The notes under the pieces were generated by a model. It was not told the origin of the DNA and searched no databases. It saw only the letters and a list, made by a program, of their open reading frames with translations. From Azospirillum sp. TSH100 (GTDB lineage Bacteria > Pseudomonadota > Alphaproteobacteria > Azospirillales > Azospirillaceae), in assembly GCF_004923295.1 (NCBI RefSeq), contig NZ_CP039635.1:144501-208500 (forward strand): a stretch of 64,000 bases of DNA, read 5' to 3'. How positions within the stretch are numbered: the first letter of the stretch is position 1; each line of letters starts with the position of its first letter. Below, piece after piece: positions 34,068 through 41,962 of the stretch. The translations under genes and the position numbers were made by a program.

Positions 34068-34156
34068 TGAACGGGCCGTTCATCCGCCGTTCAGACTGCG
34101 ATGACCGACAGCAGGGATGTCCGATGGCAGGAAAGACGCATTCAGCGGCGGTTCAG
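34068..34156. promoter_or_regulatory. Putative OmpR-type operator boxes between divergent operons
   Basis: CCGTTCA at 34076-34082 and again at 34087-34093 are direct repeats with an 11-base period; an inverted TGAACGG at 34068-34074 flanks the first. A second pair, CATTCAG (34139-34145) and GGTTCAG (34150-34156), shows the same 11-base period. Direct repeats spaced by one helical turn are the usual site for OmpR/PhoB regulators, and such a regulator is encoded at 34580. Inference from sequence pattern. Confidence 0.55.
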
Positions 34157-34227
34157 GGATGCGACGATATGCTGGTTCGATTGCGCGCTCCCGTCGCGCG
34201 ATGCTGTCCAAGGCAAAGAGGTCGATC

Positions 34228-34575
34228 ATGAGAACCGGTCCCGCATTGCTCCTTATTGCCCTGCTCGTCGCGGCAGGATCGGGTGCGCGTGCCGGCGACG
34301 ACCATGAGCGCGCCCGCGCCGCACTGCGCGAAGGGCGCATCCAGCCGCTGGAACGGATCATCCAAAACGCGAAGCAGCGGTTCGGCGGCGATGTGCTCGA
34401 CGTCGATCTGGAGGATGAGGAGGACGGCTTCCGCTATGAGTTGAAACTGATCGCTCCCGACGGCCGGATCCTGAAGCTGGATTACGACGCCGCCACCGGG
34501 GAGTTGCTGCGGATCAAGGACCGCCATCGTTTCCATGGCGGGAACCCGGGCGGTAGTCGTGGCGAAGGGAGGTGA
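34228..34575 (+). CDS. PepSY-domain periplasmic protein
   Basis: 115 residues from ATG 34228, preceded by AAAGAGG. A signal peptide (ALLLIALLVAAGSGARA) is followed by a PepSY-like domain (LERIIQNAKQRFGGDVLDVD, YELKLIAPDGRILKLDYDAATGELL in part). Small PepSY proteins often sit before two-component genes and may modulate the sensor. It is followed at four bases by the response regulator, so it is co-transcribed. It probably belongs to the redox locus. Confidence 0.83.
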   Translation: MRTGPALLLIALLVAAGSGARAGDDHERARAALREGRIQPLERIIQNAKQRFGGDVLDVDLEDEEDGFRYELKLIAPDGRILKLDYDAATGELLRIKDRHRFHGGNPGGSRGEGR

Positions 34576-34579
34576 CGCC

Positions 34580-35239
34580 ATGCGCGTGCTGGTCGTCGAA
34601 GACACGCCGGATCTGGCCCGGCAACTGAAACAGCGGCTGGAGGGCGAAGGCTATGCGGTGGATGCCGCCGCCGACGGCGAGGAAGGCCGTTTCCTCGGCG
34701 AGACCGAGCCCTATGACGCGGTGATCCTTGATCTCGGGCTGCCGAAGGTTGACGGGCTGACCGTGCTGCGGTCCTGGCGGCGGGCGGGCATGGCCGTGCC
34801 GGTGCTGATCCTGACGGCGCGCGATGCCTGGAACGAGAAGGTGCAGGGCATCGATGCCGGCGCCGACGATTATCTGGCCAAGCCCTTCAGCATGGAGGAG
34901 TTGCTGGCCCGCGTCCGCGCGCTGATCCGCCGCGCCAAGGGCCATGCCAGCGCCGAGATCGCCTGCGGCGAGGTGGTGCTCGACACCCGGACCGGGCGGG
35001 TCACGGTGGGTGGCGAACCGGTGGAGCTGACCGCCTTTGAATACAGGGTGCTGTCCTACCTGATGCACCGCAAGGGGCAGGTGGTGTCCCGCACCGAACT
35101 GACCGAGCATGTCTATGCCCAGGATTTCGACCGCGATTCCAACACCATCGAGGTCTTTGTCGGCCGTCTGCGCCGCAAGCTGGGGGTGGAGGTCATCAAG
35201 ACGGTGCGCGGGCTGGGCTATCGCGCGGACGAGCCCTGA
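34580..35239 (+). CDS. OmpR-family response regulator
   Basis: 219 residues. Receiver: VVEDTPDLARQL, phospho-acceptor Asp51 in VILDLGLPKVDG, Lys in YLAKPFSMEELL. Winged-helix domain: VELTAFEYRVLSYLMHRKGQ and DSNTIEVFVGRLRRKLG. GGGAGG precedes the ATG. It is paired with the kinase starting 21 bases later and probably binds the TTCA direct repeats upstream, controlling both the PepSY and the cytochrome operons. Confidence 0.93.
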   Translation: MRVLVVEDTPDLARQLKQRLEGEGYAVDAAADGEEGRFLGETEPYDAVILDLGLPKVDGLTVLRSWRRAGMAVPVLILTARDAWNEKVQGIDAGADDYLAKPFSMEELLARVRALIRRAKGHASAEIACGEVVLDTRTGRVTVGGEPVELTAFEYRVLSYLMHRKGQVVSRTELTEHVYAQDFDRDSNTIEVFVGRLRRKLGVEVIKTVRGLGYRADEP

Positions 35240-35260
35240 GGCCATGTCGGGGAGCCGGTC

Positions 35261-36622
35261 ATGAGATGGACGGAATCGCTGCGCTTCCGCCTGCTGGCCG
35301 GTGCCGCGGTGTGGGTGGCGCTGGCGCTGATGCTGGCGGGATGGATCATCGCCGACCTGTTCCAGACCCATGTCCGCCAGCGCTTCGAGGCGGAGCTGAC
35401 CAACCATCTGGAACAGCTGGCGGCGGTGCTGGAGATCGACGCCGACGGCAAGCCGGCGCTGCGCCAGCCCTTGAGCGATCCGCGCTTCCGCCGGCCGCTG
35501 TCAGGCCTCTATTGGCAGGTGGGGGAGAGTGCGGCCACGCCGCTGCGCTCGCGCTCGCTGTGGGACAGCGTCCTGGTGCTGCCCAACGACCGGGTGGAGA
35601 ATGGCGGGCTGCACCGGCATGACGCCACCGGACCGGCCAACCAGTCGCTGATCGCGCTTGAGCGCTTCGTCCTGCTGCCGGAGCGGGCGGAGCCGGTGCG
35701 CATCGCCGTAGCCGCCGACCGGGCCGAGCTTGCCGGCGTCACCCGCGCCTTCAATACCACGCTCGCCCTGTCGCTGGCCGTGCTGGCCGCCGCCCTGATC
35801 GTCGCGGCGCTGATCCAGGTGCAGATCGGGCTGATCCCGCTCTCCCGCCTGCGCGGCGAACTGACCGAGGTGCGGGCCGGCCGGAAAAAGCGCTTCGACG
35901 TGGTGATGCCGACCGAGATCCGGCCGCTGGTGGAGGATTTGAACGCCCTGCTTGCCCATGCCGAAGAGGTCGTCGGCCGCGGCCGCCTGCAGGCCGGCAA
36001 TCTGGCCCATGCGCTGAAGACCAACCTCGCGGTGCTGGCGAACGAGGCCGGCATGCTGGACGAACGCAACGCGCGCACGGTGGGCGCGGCGATGGTCCGG
36101 CAGGTGGAGCTGATGCGCCGGCATGTCGACCACCACATGGCCCGCGCCCGCGCCGCCGCCGCCCGCAGCGTGCCGGGCATCAGCACGCCGGTGCCGGACT
36201 GTGTCGCGGCGCTGGCGCGGGTGATGCGCAAGCTGCATGCGCAGGCGGGGCTGGACATCACCGTCGATACCCCGGCCGGCCTGCTGTTCGCCGGCGAGCG
36301 GGAGGATCTGGACGAGATGCTGGGCAACCTGCTGGACAACGCCTGCAAATGGGCGCGCGGCCGGGTCGACGTTACCTGCCGCGCGGAAGGTGGCGGCATG
36401 CTGAGCATCACGCTCGACGACGATGGTCCCGGCCTGCCCGACGACTGCCGCGAGGCGGCGCTGGAGCCGGGCGTCCGCCTGGACGAAAGCACGCCGGGAA
36501 CCGGGCTCGGCCTTGCGGTGGTGCGGGATGTGGCACGGCTCTATGGGGGCGATGTCAGGCTGGACGCCTCACCGCTGGGCGGGTTGCGGTCGGTGCTGCG
36601 ATTGCCTGCGTTGGGGATGTGA
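35261..36622 (+). CDS. Sensor histidine kinase (PhoQ/QseC-like)
   Basis: 453 residues. Helix 1 at about 10-32, a periplasmic sensor to about 165, helix 2 near 170-192 (LALSLAVLAAALIVAALIQV) and HAMP. The H-box is the PhoQ-like form GNLAHALKTNLAVLANE. The ATPase has N-box NLLDNACKWARG, G1 DDDGPGL and G2 GTGLGLAVV. The signal is unknown; linkage to SHP, DHC and cytochrome b561 suggests a redox or respiratory cue. Confidence 0.92.
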   Translation: MRWTESLRFRLLAGAAVWVALALMLAGWIIADLFQTHVRQRFEAELTNHLEQLAAVLEIDADGKPALRQPLSDPRFRRPLSGLYWQVGESAATPLRSRSLWDSVLVLPNDRVENGGLHRHDATGPANQSLIALERFVLLPERAEPVRIAVAADRAELAGVTRAFNTTLALSLAVLAAALIVAALIQVQIGLIPLSRLRGELTEVRAGRKKRFDVVMPTEIRPLVEDLNALLAHAEEVVGRGRLQAGNLAHALKTNLAVLANEAGMLDERNARTVGAAMVRQVELMRRHVDHHMARARAAAARSVPGISTPVPDCVAALARVMRKLHAQAGLDITVDTPAGLLFAGEREDLDEMLGNLLDNACKWARGRVDVTCRAEGGGMLSITLDDDGPGLPDDCREAALEPGVRLDESTPGTGLGLAVVRDVARLYGGDVRLDASPLGGLRSVLRLPALGM

Positions 36623-36678
36623 CGACGACCATGGACAGCCTGAGCACGATGCGCCGGCCCCCATCATATCGGCCGCCA

Positions 36679-36915
36679 TCATGCCGTCAGCCAGCGCGCG
36701 ATGTCCTCGGCCTTCGGCAGGCCGCCGGCATGGACGAGCTTGCCATCCACCAGCAGACCCGGCGTCGACAGCACGCCATAGCCGGCGATGGCCGCATAGT
36801 CGGTGATCTTGTCAATATGGACTGGCACGCCGAGGCGGTCGGCCTCGGCCCGGACCAAATCCGCAGTCGTCTGGCACCGCTTGCAGCCGGGGCCGAGCAC
36901 TTTCACGTCCTTCAT
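36679..36915 (-). CDS. Thioredoxin-like small protein (redox-active disulfide)
   Basis: 78 residues with an N-terminal CxxC (LGPGCKRCQTT) and the cis-Pro region (GVLSTPGLLVDGKLVHAG). This matches the small thioredoxin-fold proteins usually encoded beside DUF318 permeases. Encoded 15 bases downstream of the permease, so the two form an operon. It may reduce or handle a thiol-reactive substrate of the permease. Confidence 0.88.
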   Translation of the reverse strand: MKDVKVLGPGCKRCQTTADLVRAEADRLGVPVHIDKITDYAAIAGYGVLSTPGLLVDGKLVHAGGLPKAEDIARWLTA

Positions 36916-36930
36916 CGCGTCCTCCAGCGG

Positions 36931-37992
36931 TCAAGCGAACAAGGCATTGAACAGAAAGCCCACGGCAAGAATGCCGAGCGCCACGACCCCGGTGAACAGA
37001 GCGATAAGGCGAACGGTCAGCACCTTGCGCAGAATAATCATCTCCGGCAGCGACAGGGCGATGACCGACATCATGAAGGCCAGCACCGTGCCGATTGCCG
37101 CTCCCTTGCCGATCAGCGCCTCCACCACCGGAATTATGCCGGCGGCATTTGAATACATCGGGATTCCCAGAAGGACGGCCGCCGGGACCGACCACCAGGC
37201 ATTCCGGCCCATGATGGCTGCCAGCAGGTCAGCCGGGGCATAGCCGTGGATCAGGGCCCCGACGGCGACCCCGGCGACGATCCAAATCCAAACCCGACCG
37301 ACGATGTCCCGCACGGCTTCCACTCCGGCGCGGACGCGGTCGATGAGGGAGGGCGTCTCTTCCAGCGGAACAGCCCCGCCTCCGCGCACGGCCAGCACCC
37401 AGGGCTCCAGCCAGCCTTCCAGATGCAGGCGGCCAATCACCCAGCCGGAGACGATGGCGACCGCCAGCCCAAAGCTAAGATAGGCCAGCGCCACCCGCCA
37501 ACCGACCAGTACGAACAACAAGCTGAGTGCCACCTCGTTGACCATCGGCGCCGCAATCAGGAAAGAGAAGGTCACGCCCAGCGGCACGCCGGCCGACACG
37601 AAACCGATGAACAGCGGCACGGCGGAGCAGGAACAGAAGGGCGTCACGATCCCCAGGACGGCGGCGGCGATGTTGCCGATCCCCTCCCGCCTGCCAGCGA
37701 GCAGCGCCCGCGTCCGCTCCGGCGAGAAGAAGCTTCGGACAACACCCATGGCGAAAACCACGAGCGTCAACAGCATCAACACCTTCGGCACGTCGTAAAT
37801 GAAAAAGCGAATGGATTCGACGGCGGCACTGTCGGGAGCCAGCGGCAGAAGTGAAGCCACCCAGCCGGACAGGGCAACAAGCTGGCTATAAAGCGCCGCC
37901 CAGGCTACCAGGGCTGCCAGGGTGGCCGCGAACCACAGGCCCGCGTTCGGGCGTCGGGGATTCGCCGGCGATGCAGTGGTCATGGCCGTCAT
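36931..37992 (-). CDS. DUF318/ArsP-like membrane permease
   Basis: About 353 residues with eight or so membrane helices. The family signature GIVTPFCSCSAVPLFIGF carries the paired cysteines, and PMYSNAAGIIPVVEALIGKG is the second repeat motif. ArsP-type relatives export organoarsenicals, but many members are uncharacterised. ATG at 37992 is preferred; ATG at 37983 is also possible, and longer forms are open. Arsenic transport is only a family-based suggestion; no arsR is visible. Confidence 0.82.
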   Translation of the reverse strand: MTAMTTASPANPRRPNAGLWFAATLAALVAWAALYSQLVALSGWVASLLPLAPDSAAVESIRFFIYDVPKVLMLLTLVVFAMGVVRSFFSPERTRALLAGRREGIGNIAAAVLGIVTPFCSCSAVPLFIGFVSAGVPLGVTFSFLIAAPMVNEVALSLLFVLVGWRVALAYLSFGLAVAIVSGWVIGRLHLEGWLEPWVLAVRGGGAVPLEETPSLIDRVRAGVEAVRDIVGRVWIWIVAGVAVGALIHGYAPADLLAAIMGRNAWWSVPAAVLLGIPMYSNAAGIIPVVEALIGKGAAIGTVLAFMMSVIALSLPEMIILRKVLTVRLIALFTGVVALGILAVGFLFNALFA

Positions 37993-38290
37993 CCGCCATA
38001 ATGCATGAGCGTATTCTAATGCCTGCGCCATGCTGCCGGCAATTGCTGGGCGGTAGGGCATGCTGTCACAGGCAGGCAAGGTCTTGCGCCGCAAGCATTG
38101 CGGCCATGCACCGGCCCCACGCTGGCGCGCCACCGAATCGTTTTACTACAAGGCATTGTCATGCTTATCAGACGTATTCCAGGTTTCAGGCCGCGCCCAC
38201 GCAGCCTCTGCGACAAGCTGGCGCGGGCACCACTCCATAAGAGTGGCCTAATATTATGGCGGGGGTGCTGATTTCCGACGGGAGGTTCCG

Positions 38291-38668
38291 ATGAAACGCT
38301 TCCTCATGACCGCGCTGTGCGCGGGGCTGCTGATTGCAGGCTCCGCTCTTGCCCAAACCGGGACGGGTTCCGGCATGGGACAGGGTATGGGTCAGGGCAT
38401 GGGTCAGGGCATGGGTCAGGGCATGGGTCAGGGTATGGGTGGCGGCACCGGTGCAATGCACCAGCAGATGTTCGACCAGCTCGATACCGACAAGGACGGC
38501 GTCATCAGCAGGAATGAGTTCGTCGATGCACCGCGTGGCGGTCCCGGTTCGATGACCGACATCGCAAAGTCGCGCCGCGGCGCCCGTTTCGACCAGTTCG
38601 ACAAGAACAAGGACGGCAAGCTGACGCCTGAGGAATGGGGCGCCTGGACGCCGGCCAAGACCAAGTGA
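38291..38668 (+). CDS. Secreted EF-hand protein with MGQG repeats
   Basis: 125 residues. A signal peptide (FLMTALCAGLLIAGSALA) is followed by five MGQG repeats and one MGGG (residues 29-52), then two EF-hand loops: DTDKDGVISRNEF and DKNKDGKLTPEEW, both with the calcium-coordinating positions intact. It is probably a periplasmic or exported calcium-binding protein. GGGAGG precedes the ATG by about six bases. The repeat-rich part is low complexity and may vary between strains. Confidence 0.85.
   Translation: MKRFLMTALCAGLLIAGSALAQTGTGSGMGQGMGQGMGQGMGQGMGQGMGGGTGAMHQQMFDQLDTDKDGVISRNEFVDAPRGGPGSMTDIAKSRRGARFDQFDKNKDGKLTPEEWGAWTPAKTK
38375..38446 (+). repeat. 12-bp coding tandem repeat (MGQG)
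   Basis: Six consecutive 12-base units of the form ATGGGWCAGGGY encode MGQG five times and MGGG once inside the EF-hand gene. Copies are nearly identical, indicating recent expansion or slippage. Confidence 0.9.
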
Positions 38669-38715
38669 ACGCACCCAACCAGGAGCAATCAAGAAATCAC
38701 ACAGGCTGGAACCGG

Positions 38716-38775
38716 GCCAATGCCCCTCCGATACCATTTCCACCGTCTCGGAAATGGCCGTCGAGGGGCATTGGC
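38716..38775. repeat. Long imperfect palindrome / hairpin
   Basis: GCCAATGCCCCTC (38716-38728) pairs perfectly with GAGGGGCATTGGC (38763-38775). Inside, CCATTTCC (38734-38741) pairs with GGAAATGG (38750-38757), leaving an 8-base loop and a 5 by 5 internal loop. No T-tract follows, so a standard rho-independent terminator is not evident. It lies downstream of the EF-hand gene and could be a transcript-stabilising or REP-like element. Confidence 0.85.
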
Positions 38776-38874
38776 GTCACCCGCCCAGCTTCACCCGCCA
38801 CCCATCCTTCACGCTCTGTATGCCGTCCCTCCTGCGGCAAACTGTCCGGCGGCAGCTTCGGGAACGGATGTGGT

Positions 38875-38904
38875 TTGCCTTTCGCTCTGATATATTAGTA
38901 TAAT
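38875..38904 (+). promoter_or_regulatory. Candidate promoter before the 26-residue peptide and galM
   Basis: TTGCCT (38875-38880), 18-base spacer, TATAAT (38899-38904) in a locally AT-rich stretch within a GC-rich genome. The next start codon is the small frame at 38936. Confidence 0.5.
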
Positions 38905-38935
38905 AATCTTACGATCCACCCGGTGAGGCCGAGCC

Positions 38936-39016
38936 ATGACCGCGGACCCATTGGAGACGGCGCTGCTCCTGCGCGTGGCGATGGTCCTGGGGCTGCTGCT
39001 TCTCGGTTTTTTCTAA
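38936..39016 (+). CDS. 26-residue single-pass membrane peptide
   Basis: ATG at 38936 with GGTGAGG ending seven bases upstream. It encodes 26 residues ending TAA; the first nine are acidic/polar (MTADPLETA) and the rest is a hydrophobic helix ending in GLLLLGFF. The promoter-like TATAAT lies 32 bases upstream. The stop is 24 bases before galM, so the peptide is either a translated leader or a small membrane protein. No family recognised. Confidence 0.5.
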   Translation: MTADPLETALLLRVAMVLGLLLLGFF

Positions 39017-39040
39017 CCTCTTCCACAGGGATGCCTGACC

Positions 39041-40114
39041 ATGGCGACCGACCTCAAGCGAGAGAATTTCTCCGCCACCATCGACGGCAAGCCGGTGGAT
39101 TTGTTCACTCTGCGCAATGGGCGCGGCATGGTGGTGCGCATCACCAATTACGGCGCCAAGATCGAGCAGATCCTGGTCCCCGACCGCTACGGCGCGCTGG
39201 GCGACGTGGTGCAGGGCTATGACGGGATCGAGGGCGTGATGGGCGGTCAGGCGTCCATGGGGTCCTTCATCGGGCGCTATTGCGGGCGCATCCCCGACGG
39301 GCGCTTCACGCTGGACGGCGTCGCCCATCAGGCCGCGGTCAACAGCCCGCCCAACACCCTGCATGGTGGCCAGCGCGGCTCGCGCTTCCGCGTCTTCGAC
39401 GCCCGGCAGCTCGATGAGAGCAACCTGGAGTTGACCTATGTCTTCCAGGATGGCGAGGAGGGCTTTTCCGGTACCCTGCCGCTGCGGCTGGTCTATACGG
39501 TCGGCGACGACAATACCCTGACCATCGCCTGGGCTGCGGTGGCGGCCGACAGGACCACCATCGCCAACTTCACCGACCACACCTTCTTCAACCTGTCGGG
39601 CGATCCGGGATCATCGATCCTCGACCATGTCGCCACCATCCATGCCGGCCGTTATCTGGCGCTCGGCGAGACGGCGGTGCCGACCGGCGAGATGGTGGAT
39701 GTCACCGGCACGCCGCATGATTTCCGCACCCCGGCGGCGCTGGGCGCCCGCATCGAGGCCGATGACCCCATGCTGGCGCTCGGCAAGGGGTACGACCTGC
39801 ATTACGTGATCGACAAGCCGGCGAGCGGCGGGGCGCCGGCCCTCCACGCCCGCTTCGTGCATCCCGCCAGTGGCCGGACGCTGGAGGTGCTGTCGACCGA
39901 ACCGGGCCTGCAACTCTACACCGGCAATGCCCTGGAGGGAAAAACCCCGCGGGACGTCGGCAAGGGCGGCACGCTCTACACCAAGCACAGCGCCTTCTGC
40001 GCCGAACCGTCGAAATTCCCCAACGCCGTCAACATTCCCTCCTTCCCCTCGACGGTGCTGCGTCCCGGCCAATGGTATGCCGGGTCCATCGTCTACCGGT
40101 TCGGGGTCGCCTGA
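39041..40114 (+). CDS. galM: Aldose 1-epimerase (galactose mutarotase)
   Basis: 357 residues. Catalytic motifs are visible: NTLHGG with the substrate-binding His, FTDHTFFNLSG with the second His, and STEPGLQLYTGN with the catalytic Glu. It interconverts alpha and beta anomers of hexoses in the cytoplasm; there is no signal peptide. It sits 48 bases upstream of pyruvate kinase, which suggests a carbohydrate-catabolic unit. Confidence 0.93.
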   Translation: MATDLKRENFSATIDGKPVDLFTLRNGRGMVVRITNYGAKIEQILVPDRYGALGDVVQGYDGIEGVMGGQASMGSFIGRYCGRIPDGRFTLDGVAHQAAVNSPPNTLHGGQRGSRFRVFDARQLDESNLELTYVFQDGEEGFSGTLPLRLVYTVGDDNTLTIAWAAVAADRTTIANFTDHTFFNLSGDPGSSILDHVATIHAGRYLALGETAVPTGEMVDVTGTPHDFRTPAALGARIEADDPMLALGKGYDLHYVIDKPASGGAPALHARFVHPASGRTLEVLSTEPGLQLYTGNALEGKTPRDVGKGGTLYTKHSAFCAEPSKFPNAVNIPSFPSTVLRPGQWYAGSIVYRFGVA

Positions 40115-40162
40115 GGCGGCGTACCGCCGCACGCCCCCATTCTTTTCGGAGTCCCTATCGTC

Positions 40163-41662
40163 ATGAACAGTGCCAAACCGATCCGCCGCTACCGGCAGAC
40201 GAAGATCGTCGCCACGCTGGGTCCGTCCTCCTCCACGCCCGAGATGATCCGCCGGCTTTTTGAAGCCGGTGTCGATGTCTTCCGCCTGAATTTCAGCCAC
40301 GGCAGCCACCAGGACCATGGCGAGCGCGTCCGCGCCATCCGCGCGCTGGAGGAGGAATCCGGCCGTCCCATCGCCATCATGGCCGATCTCCAGGGGCCGA
40401 AGCTGCGGCTCGGCCGCTTCGCCGACGGACCGGTGACGCTGACGCCCGGCCAGTCCTTCTGCCTCGACCTGCTGGCGGAGCCCGGTGACGCCCGCCGCGT
40501 CGGCATGCCCCATCCGGAGATCTTCGCCGCCCTGGTGCCGGATGCCGAACTGCTGCTGGACGACGGCAAGGTCCGGCTGCGGGTGACCGCCTGCGGCGCC
40601 GACTTCGCCGAGACGGTGGTGGTGTCGGGAACGAAGCTGTCCGACCGCAAGGGGGTCAATGTTCCCGGCGTGGTGCTGCCGCTGTCGCCGCTGACCGCCA
40701 AGGATCGCGCCGACCTGGATTTCGCCCTCGACCAGGGGGTGGACTGGGTGGCGCTGAGCTTCGTCCAGCGGCCGGAGGACGTGGCCGAGGCGCGCAAGCT
40801 GATCGCCGGCCGCGCCGCCCTGCTGTCGAAGCTGGAAAAGCCGCAGGCGATCCAGCATCTCGACCGCATCGTCGAGCTGTCGGACGGCGTCATGGTGGCG
40901 CGCGGCGACCTCGGCGTGGAGATGCCGCCGGAGGACGTGCCCTCGATCCAGAAGCGCATCATCCGCGCCGCCCGTTTGGCCGGCAAGCCGGTGATCGTCG
41001 CCACCCAGATGCTGGAATCGATGATCTCCGCCCCCGCCCCGACGCGGGCCGAGGCGTCGGACGTCGCCACCGCGGTGTTCGACGGCGCCGATGCCGTGAT
41101 GCTGTCGGCGGAGACCGCATCCGGCGACTATCCGGTCGAGGCGGTGTCGATCATGGACCGCATCGCCCGCCGGGTGGAAGGCGATCCGCTCTATCGCGGA
41201 TTGATGGACGCGCAGCATGCCGATCCGGAACAGACGGAATCGGACGCCATCACCGCGGCCGCCCGGCAGGTCGCCCATACGGTAAAGGCGGCGGCCATCG
41301 CCACCTACACCACCAGCGGCTCCACCACGCTGCGGGCGGCACGCGAACGGCCGGAGGTGCCGATCCTGTGCCTGACCGAACAGGCAGCCATCGCCCGCCG
41401 GCTTGTGCTGGCCTACGGCGTCCATGCCGTGTTGACGGAGGATGTGCAGAACTTCTCCGACATGGTGCACAAGGCGGCACGGCTGGCCTATGTGCATGGA
41501 CTGGCCGAAGAAGGACAGCGGCTGGTCATCACCGCCGGCGTGCCGTTCGGCATGCCGGGATCGACCAATATCCTACGGATCGCCTGGGTCGAAGCACCGA
41601 GCCGCCCGGAGCACGAACGCGAAGCCCGCGCCCGTCAGCCGATGCATTTGGCCGACGCCTGA
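40163..41662 (+). CDS. pyk: Pyruvate kinase
   Basis: 499 residues catalysing phosphoenolpyruvate + ADP to pyruvate + ATP. The protein shows KIVATLGPSSSTPEMIRRL, FRLNFSHGSHQDH, SKLEKPQAIQHLDRIVEL, VMVARGDLGVEMPPEDVP and the signature TQMLESMISAPAPTRAEASD with VMLSAETASGDYPVEAV. The C-terminal allosteric domain is full length. Follows galM and is followed by a hairpin that may end the transcript. Confidence 0.96.
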   Translation: MNSAKPIRRYRQTKIVATLGPSSSTPEMIRRLFEAGVDVFRLNFSHGSHQDHGERVRAIRALEEESGRPIAIMADLQGPKLRLGRFADGPVTLTPGQSFCLDLLAEPGDARRVGMPHPEIFAALVPDAELLLDDGKVRLRVTACGADFAETVVVSGTKLSDRKGVNVPGVVLPLSPLTAKDRADLDFALDQGVDWVALSFVQRPEDVAEARKLIAGRAALLSKLEKPQAIQHLDRIVELSDGVMVARGDLGVEMPPEDVPSIQKRIIRAARLAGKPVIVATQMLESMISAPAPTRAEASDVATAVFDGADAVMLSAETASGDYPVEAVSIMDRIARRVEGDPLYRGLMDAQHADPEQTESDAITAAARQVAHTVKAAAIATYTTSGSTTLRAARERPEVPILCLTEQAAIARRLVLAYGVHAVLTEDVQNFSDMVHKAARLAYVHGLAEEGQRLVITAGVPFGMPGSTNILRIAWVEAPSRPEHEREARARQPMHLADA

Positions 41663-41692
41663 GCGCATCCCGACGGTCATATTCTCCGCCGA

Positions 41693-41731
41693 CCGCCAAG
41701 CTTCCGTTTTGAATAAGCGGGAGCTTGGCGG
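41693..41731 (+). terminator. Hairpin after pyruvate kinase, possible terminator
   Basis: CCGCCAAGCT (41693-41702) pairs with AGCTTGGCGG (41722-41731); with one G-T pair the stem extends to 14 base pairs around the loop TTTTGAATAAG. It begins 30 bases after the stop. No T-run follows, so termination strength is uncertain. Confidence 0.55.
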
Positions 41732-41962
41732 AGTAACAGGGACACGATGACTCGGCCTTGCGTCCTATCGACTTCTATGCCCTTGACACCGGCAAAATAA
41801 AGATAGCTTTTTAGCTAACTGCCGAACGTTGCCCGGCACGCGTCTGTGCGGGAGATGAATGCCCCACGACAGGACTCGGGGTTTCCCCGTCTTGAAGTCA
41901 AGCCGGCGGCACGGACAATCAGGAAGACCGGCGGCCATCAGGTGCTTTCAGGAGAGTCGTGG

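Noticed and set aside
38375..38446. Short regular repeats that might suggest a CRISPR array
   Set aside because: Units are contiguous 12-mers without spacers and lie in frame in a protein gene.
38716..38775. Long hairpin as the terminator of the EF-hand gene
   Set aside because: No T-tract and 48 bases from the stop; reported as a structural repeat instead.
41783..41817. TTGACA with downstream TAGCT-TTTT-AGCTA inverted repeat as promoter for the MHYT gene
   Set aside because: No acceptable -10 at 16-18 bases; stem too short to be persuasive.
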